From positions 62,001-126,000 of the forward strand of contig NJPS01000021.1 in NCBI GenBank assembly GCA_002946415.1: a DNA stretch of 64,000 nucleotides. The letters run 5' to 3'. The DNA is from Rutstroemia sp. NJR-2017a BVV2 (taxonomy: Eukaryota; Ascomycota; Leotiomycetes; Helotiales; Rutstroemiaceae). The notes under the pieces are model-generated. The model saw nothing but the letters and a program-made list of their open reading frames with translations. It searched no databases and was not told the origin of the DNA. Both the position numbers and the translations under genes were made by a program. Shown one piece after another: positions 1 through 12,680 of this stretch (its first letter is position 1; the number at the start of each line of letters is the position of its first letter).

Positions 1-3000
1 ACCACATACACTAGCCCAACTCAACCCCCACCTCCACCCTCTACCTCGAGCTCTACATCATTACCCTTCTTCACAACCACTAGCACATCCGTACCCTCGC
101 CTCCTCCTTCCACCTCAAGTTCTACGTCGAAACCTTTCTCGACAAGCACTGGCACATCCACACCCTCACCTTCGCCTTCAACCTCAAGTTCTACGTCAAA
201 CTCCTCTTCCATAAGTACCAGTACATCCAGGATCTCATCTCTGACTTCAACATCAAGCCCCACATCAACGTCAAGCTCTACATCAAAACCGTCTTCGACA
301 AGCACTAGCTCCTCAACCTCCACATCAAAAACCTCATCCCTCAGTTCAACGTCTAGTTCTACATCAAAATCCTCTTCGACAACCACCAGCCGCTCGACCT
401 CTACATCCTCGACCCCCAGCACCATCACCAGCAAACCCACATCCACTTCCTCATGCAGCCTTCTTCCACCTCCCTACAGCAGTTGTACCAAGGATCGCTG
501 CTACAACCAATGCAAGGACAACTACGAATTCACCAAATTCTGCAATTACTTCACACACAACGATTGGCGCACGGATTTGCCTCCATTTGTGGATAGATGC
601 TATGGGAAGTCTGCAATTTCGTCGGCCTGTTCGTGTATCGTTTCGGTTAATCCTTGTACGACGACGACTTCACGACCTAGCTCGACATCTGTTACGACTA
701 CCACTTCTAGTAGTTCGAAATCTAGCTCGACTAGTACGAAGAGCAGTTCATCAAGCTCTAGCACTACGAGTTCAAGTACTTCGAAATCAAGCTCAAGCAG
801 TACCAAGTCTAGTTCTTCCAGCTCTTCCAGCTCTTCTAGCTCAAGCTCAAGCAACAAGACCACCACTTCAAGCTCTTCCAGCTCAAGCAGTAGCAAGACC
901 ACCACCTCAAGCACTTCAAGCAGTTCAACCAGCAGCAAGTCAACATCGTCAAGCTCTTCAAGCTCTAGTACACTGAGTTCAAGTACTTCGAAGTCAAGCT
1001 CAAGCAGTACCAGCTCTTCCAGCAGCAAGGCCACCACTTCCAGCTCAAGCAGCAGCAAGTCCAGCTCATCCAGTTCCTCAAGTACTTCGAGCTCAACTAG
1101 CAGCAAGACCACCACTTCAAGTTTTTCCAGCTCCAGCAGCAGTAAATCCAGCTCTTCCAGTTCCTCAAGCACTTCCAGCATAAGCAGTACCAAGTCGAGC
1201 TCATCCAGCTCAAGCACTTCCAGCTCAAGCAGTACAAAATCCAGCTCGTTCAGCTCAAGCACTTCCAGCTCGAGTAGTACCAAGACTATCTCGTCTAGCT
1301 CAAGCACTTCCAGCTCAAGCACTTCTAGTTCCAGATCAAGCACTTCCAGCAAGTCGACAAGCAGTAGTAGCTCAACAGTCTCTTCTTCGTCGAGCACGAC
1401 TTCGAGCTCTAGTTCTTCGTCGAAAACCACGACATCGATATCGTCTTCTACCACATCTAGCAGCACGTCAAACGGCTCGAGCTCAAGCTCTTCTGGCAGT
1501 TCCAAGTCGTCTTCTTCGTCAGCGACAAGTAGTACCTCAAGCAGCTCTTCTAGCAGCTCCAAGTCATCTTCTTCATCGACGACAAGTAGTTCCTCCAGTA
1601 GCTCGAAGCCATCTTCCTCGTCGACAACTACCAGTTTTAAATCTTCTTCTTTATCGACAACGAGTAGTACCTCAAGCAGCTCTAGCAGTTCCAACTCCTC
1701 TTCTTCATTGATAACGAGCAGTACCTCAAGCAGCTCTAGCAGCAGTTCCAAGTCCTCGTCTTCATCGATAACGAGTAGTACCTCAAGCAGCTCTAGCAGC
1801 AGTTCCAAGTCCTCTTCTTCATCGACAACGAGCAGCAGTTCCAAGTCCTCTTCTTCATCGACAGCGAGTAGTACCTCAAGCAGCTCTAGCAGCCGTTCCA
1901 AGTCCTCTTCTTCATCGATAACGAGCAGCACCTCAAGTTCCAAGTCGTCTTCTTCGTCGACGACAAGCAGTTCTAAATCTTCTTCTTCATCGACAACAAG
2001 CAGTATTTCCTCCAGTAGCTCCAAATCATCTTCTTCGTCTACAACAAGCCCCACCTCCACGAGCAGCAGCTCCAAGTCATCTTCTTCGTCGACAACTAGC
2101 AGTTCCAAGCCCTCTTCTTCATCAACAACGAGCAGTACCTCAAGCAGCTCTAGCAGCAGTTCCAAGTCCTCGTCTTCATCGACAACAAGCAGTACCTCAA
2201 GCAGTTCCTCCAGTAGCTCCAAATCTTCTTCTTCATCGATGACAAGCTCCTCTTCCAGCAGCTCCAAGTCATCTTCTTCATCGACGACAAGTAGTTCCAA
2301 ATCTTCTTCTTCGTCGACGACAAGCCCAACCACCAGCAGCTCTAGTAGTTCCTCCAGTAGCTCCAAGCCGCCTAGTTCATCCACGACAAGCTCGTCTAGC
2401 TCCAGCAGCTCTTCATCCAAAAGCTCAAGTTCATCTAGCACTTTCAGCTCAAGTAGCTCTAGTACTTCCAAGTCAAGTAGCTCAAGCAGCTCTACCACTT
2501 CGACTTCCAAGTCAAGCAGCTCAAGCACCTCAAGCAGCTCTACCAGTAGTTCCAGCAGCTCGAAGTCGTCTAGTTCCTCCACAACAAGCTCATCTAGCAC
2601 TTCCAAGTCAAGTAGCTCAAGTACCTCAAGCAGCTCTATCACTTCTTCCACTTCCAAATCAAGTAGTTCAAGTAGCTCAAACAGCTCTACCAGTTCCAAG
2701 TCATCTTCGTCAAGTTCATCTTCGACTAGCCTGTCATCAACTAGTTCCACTAGCAGCTCGACTTCCCGGACTACAACCTCCTCGTCCAGTACGTCGAAAT
2801 CTTCCACTAGCTCAAGCAGTAGCAGTTCCACCTCCCGCACAACAACCTCGTCCTCTAGTTCGAGCTCTTCGATTTCGTCGTCAAGTAGCAGATCTTCTTC
2901 TCGCACAACAACCTCATCGAGTTTGTCATCGAGTTCGTCATCAAGCAGCTCTCGTACAACAACCTCATCAACCTCTAGTTCTAGTTCTTCGAGTTCGTCG

Positions 3001-6000
3001 TCAAGCAGTAGCTCTACCTCTCGCCCGACAACCTCATCCAGCTCTTCAAGCTTCACCTCCCGAACAACAACCTCATCCAGTTCTAGCTCAAGTTCTTCGA
3101 GTTCGTCGTCTAGCTCCAGTTCTACGAAATCGAGTTCCAGCTCATCAAGCAGCAGCTCCACCTCCCGTACAACAACCTCGTCAAACTCTAGCTCAAGTTC
3201 TTCGAGCTCGTCATCTAGCAGCTCCTCTTCTCGGCCAACAACTTCATCCACGACATCAAGTTCCAGCAGCTCAAGCTCGCTTTCCACCACCTCCTCGAAG
3301 AGCAGTTCAAGTTCGAGTAGCTCAACTTCAAAGAGTAGTTCTTCGTCCACGACATCGAAGAGTAGTTCGAGTTCTAGTAGCTCTAGTTCCAGCAGCTCTA
3401 GTTCCAGCAGCTCTAGTTCCAGCAGCTCTAGTTCCAGCAGCTCTAGTTCCAGCAGCTCTAGTTCCAGCAGCTCAAGTTCAATTTCTACCACCTCGTCAAA
3501 GAGTAGCTCGAGTTCCAGTAGCTTATCATCACGGACAACGAGTTCTTCATCGAGTAGCTCTTCGCAGTCAAGCTCGAGTAGTTCATCAAAGCCTACTACT
3601 TCGTCATCGAGTAGTTCATCGCAGAGCTCATCTTCAAGCAGTTCCTCGCAGCCAACAACTAGTTCCTCCTCGTCGTCTTCACGAAGCCCGAGTTCATCAA
3701 GTTCAAGCAGTTCCTCATCGAGTAGCTCTTCGCGCTCTTCTAGTTCAAGCAGCTCCAGTACCAAATCTTCGAGTTCCTTATCAAGCTCTAGCAGCTCTAG
3801 TTCAAGTAGTTCTTCGAAGCCTACAACATCGTCATCCAGTAGCTCAACAAAATCCTCCTCGAGCAGTTCTTCCTCTGTACCAACATCATCCTCATCGTCG
3901 TCCACTTCAAGCAGCTCTAGCTCCAGCTCTTCCAAATCCTCATCAAGCCGTTCATCTTCTTCTTCTTCCTCAAGCCTCCTTACCACCACCACCTCCCCTT
4001 CATCTACATCCCGGACCTCCACCTCAACTCTCTCCTGTGCAACTACTCCTCGCTGTACATCAGCACCAAAGCCTGAAGAAATTGATATCCTAAGCACAGA
4101 CGATTGTTGTGAGTACACAATCATTGTTACAGGCAACACCTGCGAATCTCTCGCTGCCAACTCCAATCTCTCCATTCTTCAGTTGCAGTTGATCAATCCT
4201 CTCTTGAATTGTGTTTCGCCCAGCGCACGACTTCTTCAAGTTGGCGCTGCTGTTTGTGTGAGGGTGAGATTTGATGACTACAGGCCAGAATGCAGAACTA
4301 CAACTTCTAGCACTAGTACTCGGACTACAACGACTTCATCGAGTAGTAGCTCCCGCTCATCGAGCTCATCGTCAAGCTCATCCAGCAGCAGCAGCAAATC
4401 AAGCTCATCTAGCTTAAGTAGCAGCTCATCCAGCTCAAGCAGCAGCAAACCAACTACTTCAAGCTCTTCGACTTCTAGCTCTTCCAGCTCAAGCAGCTCA
4501 AGCAGCAGCAAACCCACCACTTCCAGCTCTTCAAGTTCTAGCTCTTCTAGTTTAAGCTCTTCGAGTAGTACCAAGCCCAGTTCTTCAAGCTCTTCGAGCT
4601 CCTCAAACTCAAGTAGCAGTAAATACAGCTCTTCCTCATCGAGTTCTTCGTCATCGAGCTCCTCAAGCTCAAGTAGCAGCAAAACCACTACTTCCAGCTC
4701 TTCAAGCTCTTCAAGCTCAAGCAGCAGCAAATCAAGCTCTTCCTCATCATCCAGCTCTTCGAGCTCAAGTAGCAGCAAATCCAGTTCCTCTTCGTCGAGC
4801 TCATCATCCAGCAGTTCGAGTTCGAGTTCCCGTACAACGAGCTCTTCATCAAGTTCCAGTTCAACTTCGAGCCGTACCACTTCGTCTGCCTGTCCGACAG
4901 TCACTCGCTGTGCAGTCGCTACTCTACCACCTGGAACTATCAATCTCAGCATAAACAACGACTGCTGCAAATACACAATCCTAGCCCGAAGTAATACTTG
5001 CGCTGAACTTGCAGCGGATGCCGACATCTCCGTCCTACAACTACGGCTGATGAACCCTACCCTCATTTGTAATGAGAATTTGATACCTTTGTTCCAAGTC
5101 GGTGCGGCGATTTGCGTAGTCAATATTTACAACAATGTTCCCATACCCCCTGGGTGTATCAGCACCTCTAGCTCTAGTAGCCGAAGTTCTACGACTTCTA
5201 ACACTTCAAGGTCGTCATCGTCGTCATCATCCTCTACTTCTCGGACAAGCTCTAGTTCATCTTCGTCGTCATCCAGCTCCAGCTCCAGCTCGTCATCATC
5301 TTCTTCCCGTTCAAGCTCTAGCTCTAGCGCTTCCCAATCTTCCACTACATCTCGTACATCGACATCATCCTCGTCGAGTAGCAGGTCCAGCAGCAGTAGC
5401 TCCAGTAGTTCCAGCAGCCGTTCATCAAGCAGTTCTTCATCGTCATCTTCGAGTTCGCGATCCTCATCGTCATTATCGAGCTCCCGCTCATCTTCAAGCA
5501 GCTCCTCTAGCTTCGGAGTCACTTCGACATCCACAAGCAGTAGTAGCTCTCGCTCATCAAGTTCCTCCTCCAGCGTCCGCACAACCACATCAGCTACTAC
5601 TACGAGCCGATCATCACCTTCATCTAAATCATCATCAAGCACAAAGACAACATACAGTGGTTGTCCATCAGTCAGCAAGCCAACAGGCACCGTCGATCTC
5701 AGTGAAGGAAACTGTTGTGATTATTCAATTCTAGCCGAAGGCGACAGCTGTACAGACGTTGCCGTTGCCGGCGGTATCACTGTCCTTCAACTGACAGCCC
5801 TAAACCCTGGTCTAACTTGTGTGACTGGTGGAAATGTTCTTGGCGCGCAAATCGGGCTCGCAGTTTGTGTGCTTGACCCGGTTCTTGCTATTCAAATAGC
5901 TCTAGCCCAGGGCGCAAGCAGTACTAGCGCGGACCTCTCCACGGTAGCCTCATCGACCGCTACTGCCACACCATCGTCTGGACCGTTGGCAATACCTGCG

Positions 6001-6506
6001 AACTTCCAAATATTCGCGCGGAATAGTGGAACGGGAGCCGATCTTACTCCGTTGATGGGCCAGATGGAGGATGAGTATTTTGTTGGTTTTGGACTAGAAC
6101 CGTATGGAGACGTTCCATTGACGTTCCAGTACGATCCAGTGACTGGCTACCTTGAAGCTGGTCTTTACCTGTTGTATGCCACAACAGGAAACTCACCACC
6201 AGTCATTAGAACAGGTGTCGTAGGTTATGACTTCGATCCGCCAGGATTCCCGTTGGTCTGCCAAGTAAGCACGGTGGATCTGAGTCTTACTTGTCGGGCC
6301 AACGGTCAGGTATTCGGGAGATTAATGTTGGTTAATGGTATGTCCCTCCTTCCCCTGCCAAATCATCAAATCCATGAAGCGCAATGGCTAACTTTTCAAC
6401 AGTCAACAAGGATGGATTACTCGAGTTGGCCATAGGAAATGGCGCAACGGCTGCATCGACCTTTGTTTCAACAGTCGAATTGTACCTTGTCGATGCAGGG
6501 CCGTAA
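1..6506 (+). CDS. Giant Ser/Thr-rich LysM-domain protein (5' partial)
   Basis: The frame is open from base 1, so the start and any signal peptide lie upstream. Codons are numbered from base 1. Codons 1-150 are Ser/Thr/Pro-rich. Codons 152-212 form a Cys-rich module with Cys at 152, 162, 167, 171, 181, 200, 210 and 212, ending in an SSACSC motif common in fungal extracellular proteins. A serine tract of over 1100 residues follows. Three LysM-like domains then lie near 4090-4260, 4960-5120 and 5700-5875, each with a paired Cys-Cys and the pattern Y-[ST]-I-L/V...C...A...LQL...NP, separated by more serine tracts. A globular tail of unknown family ends the protein. An intron at 6338-6402 (GTATGT...GCTAAC...CAG) replaces a false stop at 6435 and gives the ending VDAGP and stop at 6504. 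LysM domains bind chitin or N-acetylglucosamine glycans; the serine tracts would be heavily O-mannosylated, so a wall or secreted location is inferred. Confidence 0.85.
1500..2340 (+). repeat. Degenerate ~57-60 bp coding repeats in the serine tract
   Basis: Imperfect tandem units carry a TTSSTSSSSSSSSKSSSSS-like period, with the recurring DNA core CCTCAAGCAGCTCTAGCAGC followed by TTCCAAGTCCTCTTCTTCA. Lysines are evenly spaced within the serine sea. Confidence 0.7.
3379..3468 (+). repeat. In-frame 15-bp minisatellite coding penta-serine
   Basis: Six identical head-to-tail copies of AGCTCTAGTTCCAGC lie inside the serine tract. Surrounding serine codons are mixed, so this stretch is a recent expansion. 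Confidence 0.9.
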
Positions 6507-8031
6507 AGTGTTTTCATTTTGTTATTTCTATGTTATCTAGCGACTCGTGTTCTATTCTCTATTCATTTTATACCATCCAGTCCTTCCTTCTATATTATGA
6601 GATCTAAGATAGGTCAGATAAGAAAAAGGCAATCGATAAGATGATGTTTACTTATTTTGTTTTAGTTTTAGAGAGGAATATCGGAGATTTTATTCTAAAA
6701 TGCTCCTTCGCTAGTACACGTCCCTCTTTAGACCCCTTTCTGAAGCCCAGTTGAGCTGAACGGTCTGCTTGTGTTGTGGCATCATGGATTCATGGACCCG
6801 TTGAGGAGAAATGTTTGAGTGCAATTTGAAGTTTATAAATGAACGGAACCAGCCTGCCAAATTGCTTTCCTGTCGTTCCATATAAATTTGTTGATTGGGT
6901 GATGCGGGGTTGGCGGGTTGTCACAGTCGCCGTCGTGATAAATGGCCTGCCTGTCAATCCCCGCCGCCCCCCTCCCAGCTCAAAATCCCCAATCCCACGC
7001 AACAAGTAGCTACTCCACTCCTCAGCCTCTATATATCATTTATCTCACTCCTCTTTCATTTGTCTCCAAAAATTCTCAGTCCCCCAAAGGCTCCCCGCGT
7101 CCGCCCCCCACCTCAGGGCTCTTCCACTCCTTCTGCAGTGGGATACGGCAGCCTATCCAAGAGGAAGCTCATTACATAACTCGCCCTGGAAAATCTACTA
7201 GAGTACGGAACTCTAAGATTCAGTTACTATTCCTCTGAGAAAGAATGCCGCTGCGAAGGTAGCTGTGGAGTCCTGAAGCATCGGCACATCACTGAACTCA
7301 TTTATCTCCATCTCTCTCTTTCAATCCCGTACTCTATCCATCCAGTATCTACTTTGTGGTATTATACCGGACATCGCATATACTACTTTACTTTACGTAG
7401 AAGCCAGCCTGATCGAATACTCACCCACCAGCTTCTAGGGCTCGCACTTATGTATAGAATAACCTTCCTTACCAGAGCAAGTTCGACCATCATAAACATG
7501 TAAAATACACTGCAATGATATCGACCTAACTAAAGTCAAAGAATAAATTACTTGCACCAAAAAGAGGACAAAGTGTAATACTCTATAGACACAATGATTT
7601 ATAGAAAGGTGATAGATCACTACACATCAAGTTCGATGTTGACTGACGCCCAGTACACGATGCGAAAAACAGTAATGGGCGACTGCAAAGGTGTGCCAAG
7701 TGGAAAACGGTCTGATTTCCGGTGGCAGGCAACATGATAAACAGAGACGCTCTACTCAGGCGGGTGCTTAGGAATGACGATTAGAACGAAAGTAGAGAAT
7801 CAAACACAATCAAGCCAACAATAGGAAACATCCCGCCGCTGCAGGGAATCTCATCCGACACTTGTGATAATTTACTCACGGAGTACCGTCGACAGAGTCA
7901 CGTGCCAATATGAGATTTCAAGATTTCATTTCATTTCGCCATTCGCTCTAGAACCTGAAAACGTGCCATGCAACTCAACTGTACTGTACTGATTTTCGCA
8001 GAAAGAGTATATCCACCAAACCAATGCCTAC
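6507..8031. other. Intergenic region
   Basis: This spacer lies between the convergent LysM and coronin genes. It holds a repeat copy at 6940-7285. No other coding or RNA gene was recognised. Confidence 0.6.
6940..7285 (+). repeat. Dispersed ~345-bp repeat, copy A
   Basis: This copy matches the reverse complement of 17660-18003 along its whole length. Shared blocks include CCTGCCTGTCAAT, CCCAATCCCACGCAA, CGCGTCCGCCCCC, TACGGCAGC, CTCTAAGATTC and GAAGGTAGCT. Short reading frames in it are not conserved as proteins. It could be a solo LTR or a non-autonomous element; no terminal repeats or target duplication were found. Confidence 0.75.
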
Positions 8032-10238
8032 CTACGACCTAGCAGCTTCTAACTCTAGCTCCAACTGTCTAATCCTTTCGCTTTGATCGCCCGGACCAAC
8101 CCTCATCTTCAAGGTGTCAACCTCTTGAGTCAATAGACCGATCTTCTCGGTTTGTGCAGTAATGGTCTTTGTCTGTGCCTCCAAGAGCTTCTTGATTTCT
8201 GCCAGTGAAGATTCGACAGCCGGGTTGTTGGAGGATGGTTGGCTACCAACGGCAGAAATTGGTCCAGATGAAGTCTGGATGGTGGCGGGAGTTGGAGATG
8301 CAGCAGGTGCTTGGCTGTTTGGAGTTGCTTGAGAAACCGGAGCCGCCTTTGGTGGTGCAGTCTTTGTTGGTTCAACTCTTGCTGCTGCAGCTGGCACAGA
8401 TTTTTGAATAGGTTTTTGGATTTCCTCGAAGCTTGAATTATCGTCGGCTTCCTCTTCCTCCTCATCCTGGAACTTAGAAGCCATAGCCGAAATGGAACCT
8501 TTTTGCTCGGATATGGAAGGGGGAGGGGCTCTCTGGACCGGGGTGGGTTCGGGTTCTTTCTTAGCTGGTGGTGGTGCTGCTGCCTTGGTAGGGGATGGAG
8601 CTGGGGCGGCAGCGGGAGCTGGTGGTGGTTTGTAATCGGAAGGAACCTCGACAGGAGCATTTCCTTCGTATACGCTTTCCAAGTCGATCTTAGGAGGAAC
8701 CCCATCCTTACCAGCAAGCCATTCTTCAGCTGTGACAGCTGGTTTGAGACCAGTAGCAGGTGGGTAGATATCAGATTGGAAGACTTCAGCGCGTCGAGGA
8801 ACAGTGAAAGAAATTGGTTCCACGTAGGTGTCATTGACAGTTTTGTATGCCCTCATAACTTCGTTCTCGTGGACCTTGAAGATATTAGTTTTGCACATAT
8901 GAAAGACACCGTATATACTTACATTGATACCACGTCTCGGGAGGAATGCGATACCACGTTGTTGATCACTCGACTTGTACTCAGACAAGAATTCGAACTT
9001 GTCATTTTCATACTCGTAGTATCGAATGTTACCATCACTAACTTATTAGCTTCATTCCCAAAATTCCTCCGAATTCACTTACCCTTTACCAGCAAGATAC
9101 AAACATTGTGTGCCGTCATCTAAACCACTGTCAACATAAATCCAACAGCATCAGCAGAAGAGCTTACCCCAGAAAGGCATGCAAACACCGGAGATAGAAT
9201 CCAAGACGGTAAACCCGCCAATTGGCTCTCTTGCGTTACCGACATCCCATAGAGCCATTTGACGATCACTCATTTTAGAGAAACCGGTAGTAGCCAAACG
9301 ATTGTGTTCGCCCAACCATACAACTCTGCTGTTCTTAGCCCCAGTATGTCCAGGTCCTTCATACGCAGGCTTTTCCTGTCTAACATCCCATACGCGCAAC
9401 TTCTTGTCTCGAGAGGTCGTGGCCAGGAGAGTACCATTCGCGTTCCAGGACAAACTTTGTACGATATCGCCGTGTTTCAAGGTCAAATGAGACTTTCCGG
9501 TGCCTACGTCCCATAATTTAATTGTGTAGTCGCCCGAAGCAGATGCGAGGATGTTGGAAGCGGCAGGGTTGAAGAGAACTTGTCCGACTTTTCTACTCGT
9601 TGTTAAGATTGCTCTCGAGGGACTCGGTAGCTTCCACTTACCTTGAGTGTCCCGCCAATTTGCTTACAGGCGCAACATCAACAGGTTCCTCGGAATCCTG
9701 GTAAAGAGAGAACCCTTCCGGTACCTGCCATATGAAGACCTTTCCATCGTCGGATCCAGAAGCGATAATGCGATCGTTGAAGGGGTTCCTAAACTACGGT
9801 CAAAACGGTCCTAATCTGCCACCTATCACCTAACTCACCAATCCGTATCAAGAACCGGGCCAGTATGACCTCGAAACAAAGGAAGTTGTTCTGGCAGACG
9901 ACCTTTCTCATTGAGAGGAATAACAGCAAATGCGCCTCCACCGCTAGCTTCCCAATTGACCGAAAGATATTCAGGATTGACCTATCTCAATTATGAGCTG
10001 TCGTTATTCCGCGATACCCAAGTATTTTTTGATTTCCCACCTTTATCAAGTTCGTGTCCCAAGCATTTCGACTGATGTGTAGGTTATCGTAGCATGCCTC
10101 CTTCTTGGACGCTTTACCAAAGACATGTCCTATATTCCAAGACGTTAGTAGTTGCTCTCGTGCCCATCGGCGAGCGGGCTGATGTTGCAGCGGACAAGGC
10201 TTACGATATTTCGACGCGCGAACAAAACGACCTGCCAT
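8032..10238 (-). CDS. crn1: Coronin (actin-binding WD40 protein), 610 aa
   Basis: Exons on the minus strand are 10205-10238, 10041-10129, 9839-9981, 9642-9788, 9168-9592, 9083-9119, 8923-9037 and 8032-8874, summing to 1833 nt. The start MAGRFVRASKYRHVFG is the coronin signature and is rebuilt exactly by the first splice. WD40 blades follow, including DTDWNPF, ASGSDDGKVFIWQVP and ASASGDYTIKLWDV, then the coronin C-terminal extension (FLPRRGINVHENEVMRA). A Pro/Ala/Glu-rich linker comes next, and a short C-terminal coiled coil near the end (ERIRQLELELEAA). Coronins bind F-actin and regulate Arp2/3 and cofilin at cortical patches and endocytic sites. All introns are GT-AG and 45-75 bp long; the second has an atypical GTGGGA donor. 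No defect is seen. Confidence 0.95.
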
Positions 10239-10880
10239 TGGGGATCATGCACCGTTGCGCCGACGATAAGGGTAAAAGAATCCTTTCGGAGCAGTAAGAT
10301 ATGTTGATGAAGTTTTCAAAGAAAAGAAGGAATGGCGATTTTAGTTGATTTTTATTTTGTTTATGCGACAGCTCGACAGCTCAGCCAAAAGGGTATTGGT
10401 GATGATGATGCTGGAAGGCTAGCTCTCCACCCACCGATCTTTTGAGTTCGCCTGGAAGTTGTGAAACTCAAATTGCGTACCTGCCACAAATAGACAGTCA
10501 CGAGATCAATTTGGGTATTCTTTGGTATTTTTGGTTATTTATCGTCTTGGTTGCATGATTTGTTCTTTCGTTTTGGCTTCCTTTGTTTCGCTGTTTCAAC
10601 TGGCAGCCCCTTTTTCCTTTTCATTATGCATTTCCTGCCGTCTGAATGTTCCCACCACCACCACCACGTTCGTTATGTGTTCCCACCTCAGATCCACACA
10701 GCTAGCGATGCATAACCATGTGTTCTCTTCCTCGCAGCCAATGAAAGCTCTGTATTTCCACTCTAATGCAAGTTCATCCGTCGGACTCGGATGAAGGACC
10801 AGATCCCCATTGGCGCAGAAACACAACCAAGTTATTGTTTCATACATTTATTTAAATAAGATCTCCACTAGCATGAAATA
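10239..10880. other. Intergenic region upstream of coronin
   Basis: This should hold the coronin promoter. No gene was recognised. A short GATGATGATG run lies near 10400. Confidence 0.5.
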
Positions 10881-10967
10881 AGTGCTATGGTCTAATGGTT
10901 ATGATATCTCGTTCACAATTTGAACTGTATTCCGAGATGGTTCTGAGTTCGATCCTCAGTAGCACTA
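10881..10967 (+). tRNA. tRNA-Val(CAC) with 14-nt intron
   Basis: The acceptor stem AGTGCTA/TAGCACT is seven perfect pairs, followed by T8 and a D arm with GGTT. The anticodon stem is TCTCG (10907-10911) with CGAGA (10933-10937). The loop reads TTCACA then C, giving anticodon CAC at 10914-10916. A 14-nt intron at 10918-10931 sits one base 3' of the anticodon, the canonical site. The T arm is CTGAG-TTCGATC-CTCAG and the discriminator base is A. The mature tRNA is 73 nt before CCA addition. Confidence 0.9.
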
Positions 10968-11385
10968 CAACACTTGCGAGATGAAGCTTGCTTCATCTCC
11001 AGACTTTTGCTTTTTTTTTGCCTTTTTCGCTATATTGTCCTGCGGCCGTCATCAGCTTGTATGTCATGCTCTTGCTACCATCAGCTTGCTTAGTGTTTAA
11101 TTCTGCGAGAGTACCAACATCTGATATTACTTTGTGGTTTCACAGTGAAATACTTCTTGGTACAATACATGGAGGAATTTATGTACATGGCCAACTTTTC
11201 CTCAAATCCCGATCCTAATGATTTCAATCCTGTTCGGTACACGTACAAATACACGTTACCCATCCCCGTCCATGTTTTTCCTGTCCCATCCTTCTAATTA
11301 TCATTATCGTTATCATTACACAAGGCCGTGGACCCCGCTCTCGGCCGCCTCCTTCAAATATGTACATCCACATTCCAACGTAAAT

Positions 11386-12680
11386 CTACGCAACACGACA
11401 AGCTCCGTTCCGGTCATTGTAATCAAACGCCTGCAACAATCCCACCAAATGTAAAGACATGGCCAGCACAACGAGAACATGGAATATTTGGTGGGAGTTC
11501 CCAAGGATATCAAAATATCCGGGTAACCAGGATTCAGGCCATCGTTTCTGTCCCACAAGTTAGCTTTTGCTTGAGCTCGAGCAAGTGAGGAGACGTACAG
11601 CATAACAAGCGACGCCCGCGAGCAACAAAACCGCTTCGGCGAAGTAGTACGGCATACCGGATTGCTCCATAGCTTGCGAGAAGCCGAATAGAGCAATTGC
11701 ATGTACAAACGGTATGAGAACCGCAACGGATGTTGCGATGAAAGCCGCGACTCGAGATGAACGCCATCGAGGTCCTTGAAAACTCGGAAGGAGAAGGAAA
11801 ACCATAGTGGTGGTTGACATCGCTATTATCTATCATTCTTGTAAATCAGCTATAATCCATTGTCCCAAGTTGGCTTATTCTTTCGGTTCTAGTCGAAGAG
11901 AGTGCGAAGGAAGAGTTCACTTACCATGCCCCAATATGCGTAATGGAAGGTTGGTTCACAAAAAAAAGTCATATATATAGCAGAAATAGAACAACCAAGA
12001 ATCAAAAGAAGAATCCCAGCAAAGTCAAGCTTCAACCAAAGGTCGCGAACCTTTTCAGAATGACAGGTGAGAGAATGAAAGAGGGCCGAAATTCCTAAAC
12101 ATAGGGACCCGCAAAGAAGGTAAAATGCGAAAATAACATGGTCCTTGAGTATGAGTTTAGGGTAGCGCCTATCGAGGTAGTAGCTTATTACCCCTTCCAG
12201 AATGATGAATATTATACATGGAATGAGATGAGACCACACGTTGAAGGTCTCGGTATGTCTGTGGATACAGGAACGAAGGCATGTGGAAACAGAATTAGAG
12301 ATTGGCCGATAACCATGATGGATGTGAACATTGTCCTGGGCCCATTGTGGGAGTTCGCCATAAGCAATCAACTTCGGGCTCTCATTCACAGTGGTGGAAG
12401 ACGATAAGACAGATAATGAAGCCTCCGGCTTAGGTCTCGCGGGACTCTGTGGAGGAGTTGCATCCAGGAGAAATGTTCCTTGTACGTTTGGGTGGGTTCG
12501 TATGGCTGGATATATTTGACGTATGGATGGGTGTCTTTGCGGTATTGTTGGATAAGGGACGGCTACACCAATTCTGAAAGTAGGAAGAAATGCCTTGTCG
12601 AGGAGGGTCGGAGAGCTTCTTCTACCAAAACTAATGGTCGAGGCTGAAAGATTCGAAGACCGGGACTCGCGGAAGACCAT
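11386..12680 (-). CDS. AdipoR/haemolysin-III family seven-TM protein, 382 aa
   Basis: Exons are 11925-12680, 11599-11829 and 11386-11547 (1149 nt). About 110 N-terminal residues look disordered. The family core follows: ETFNVWSHLIP, several hydrophobic helices, the conserved ALFHSLTCHSE...KLDFAGI segment, and the C-terminal DILGNSHQIFHVLVVLA. The His in ALFH and the two His of SHQIFH match the zinc ligands of the PAQR/Izh family, in which Ser, Asp and three His form a possible hydrolase site. Fungal members (Izh-like) affect sterol, lipid and zinc homeostasis in internal or plasma membranes. The protein ends shortly after the seventh helix (LLQAFDYNDR), as in homologues. Its exact substrate cannot be inferred. 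Confidence 0.93.

Noticed and set aside
600..4175. Minus-strand 1191-aa Glu/Leu/Asp-rich ORF
   Set aside because: It is the reverse reading of the serine tract. Serine codons reversed rarely give stops, so the frame stays open by composition. It has no domain and overlaps a well supported gene.
4278..5690. Further long acidic minus-strand ORFs
   Set aside because: Same composition artefact opposite the Ser-rich LysM coding region.
6338..6435. Alternative C-terminus of the LysM protein reading through to a stop at 6435
   Set aside because: A GTATGT...CTAAC...CAG intron removes it and joins conserved-looking sequence on both sides.
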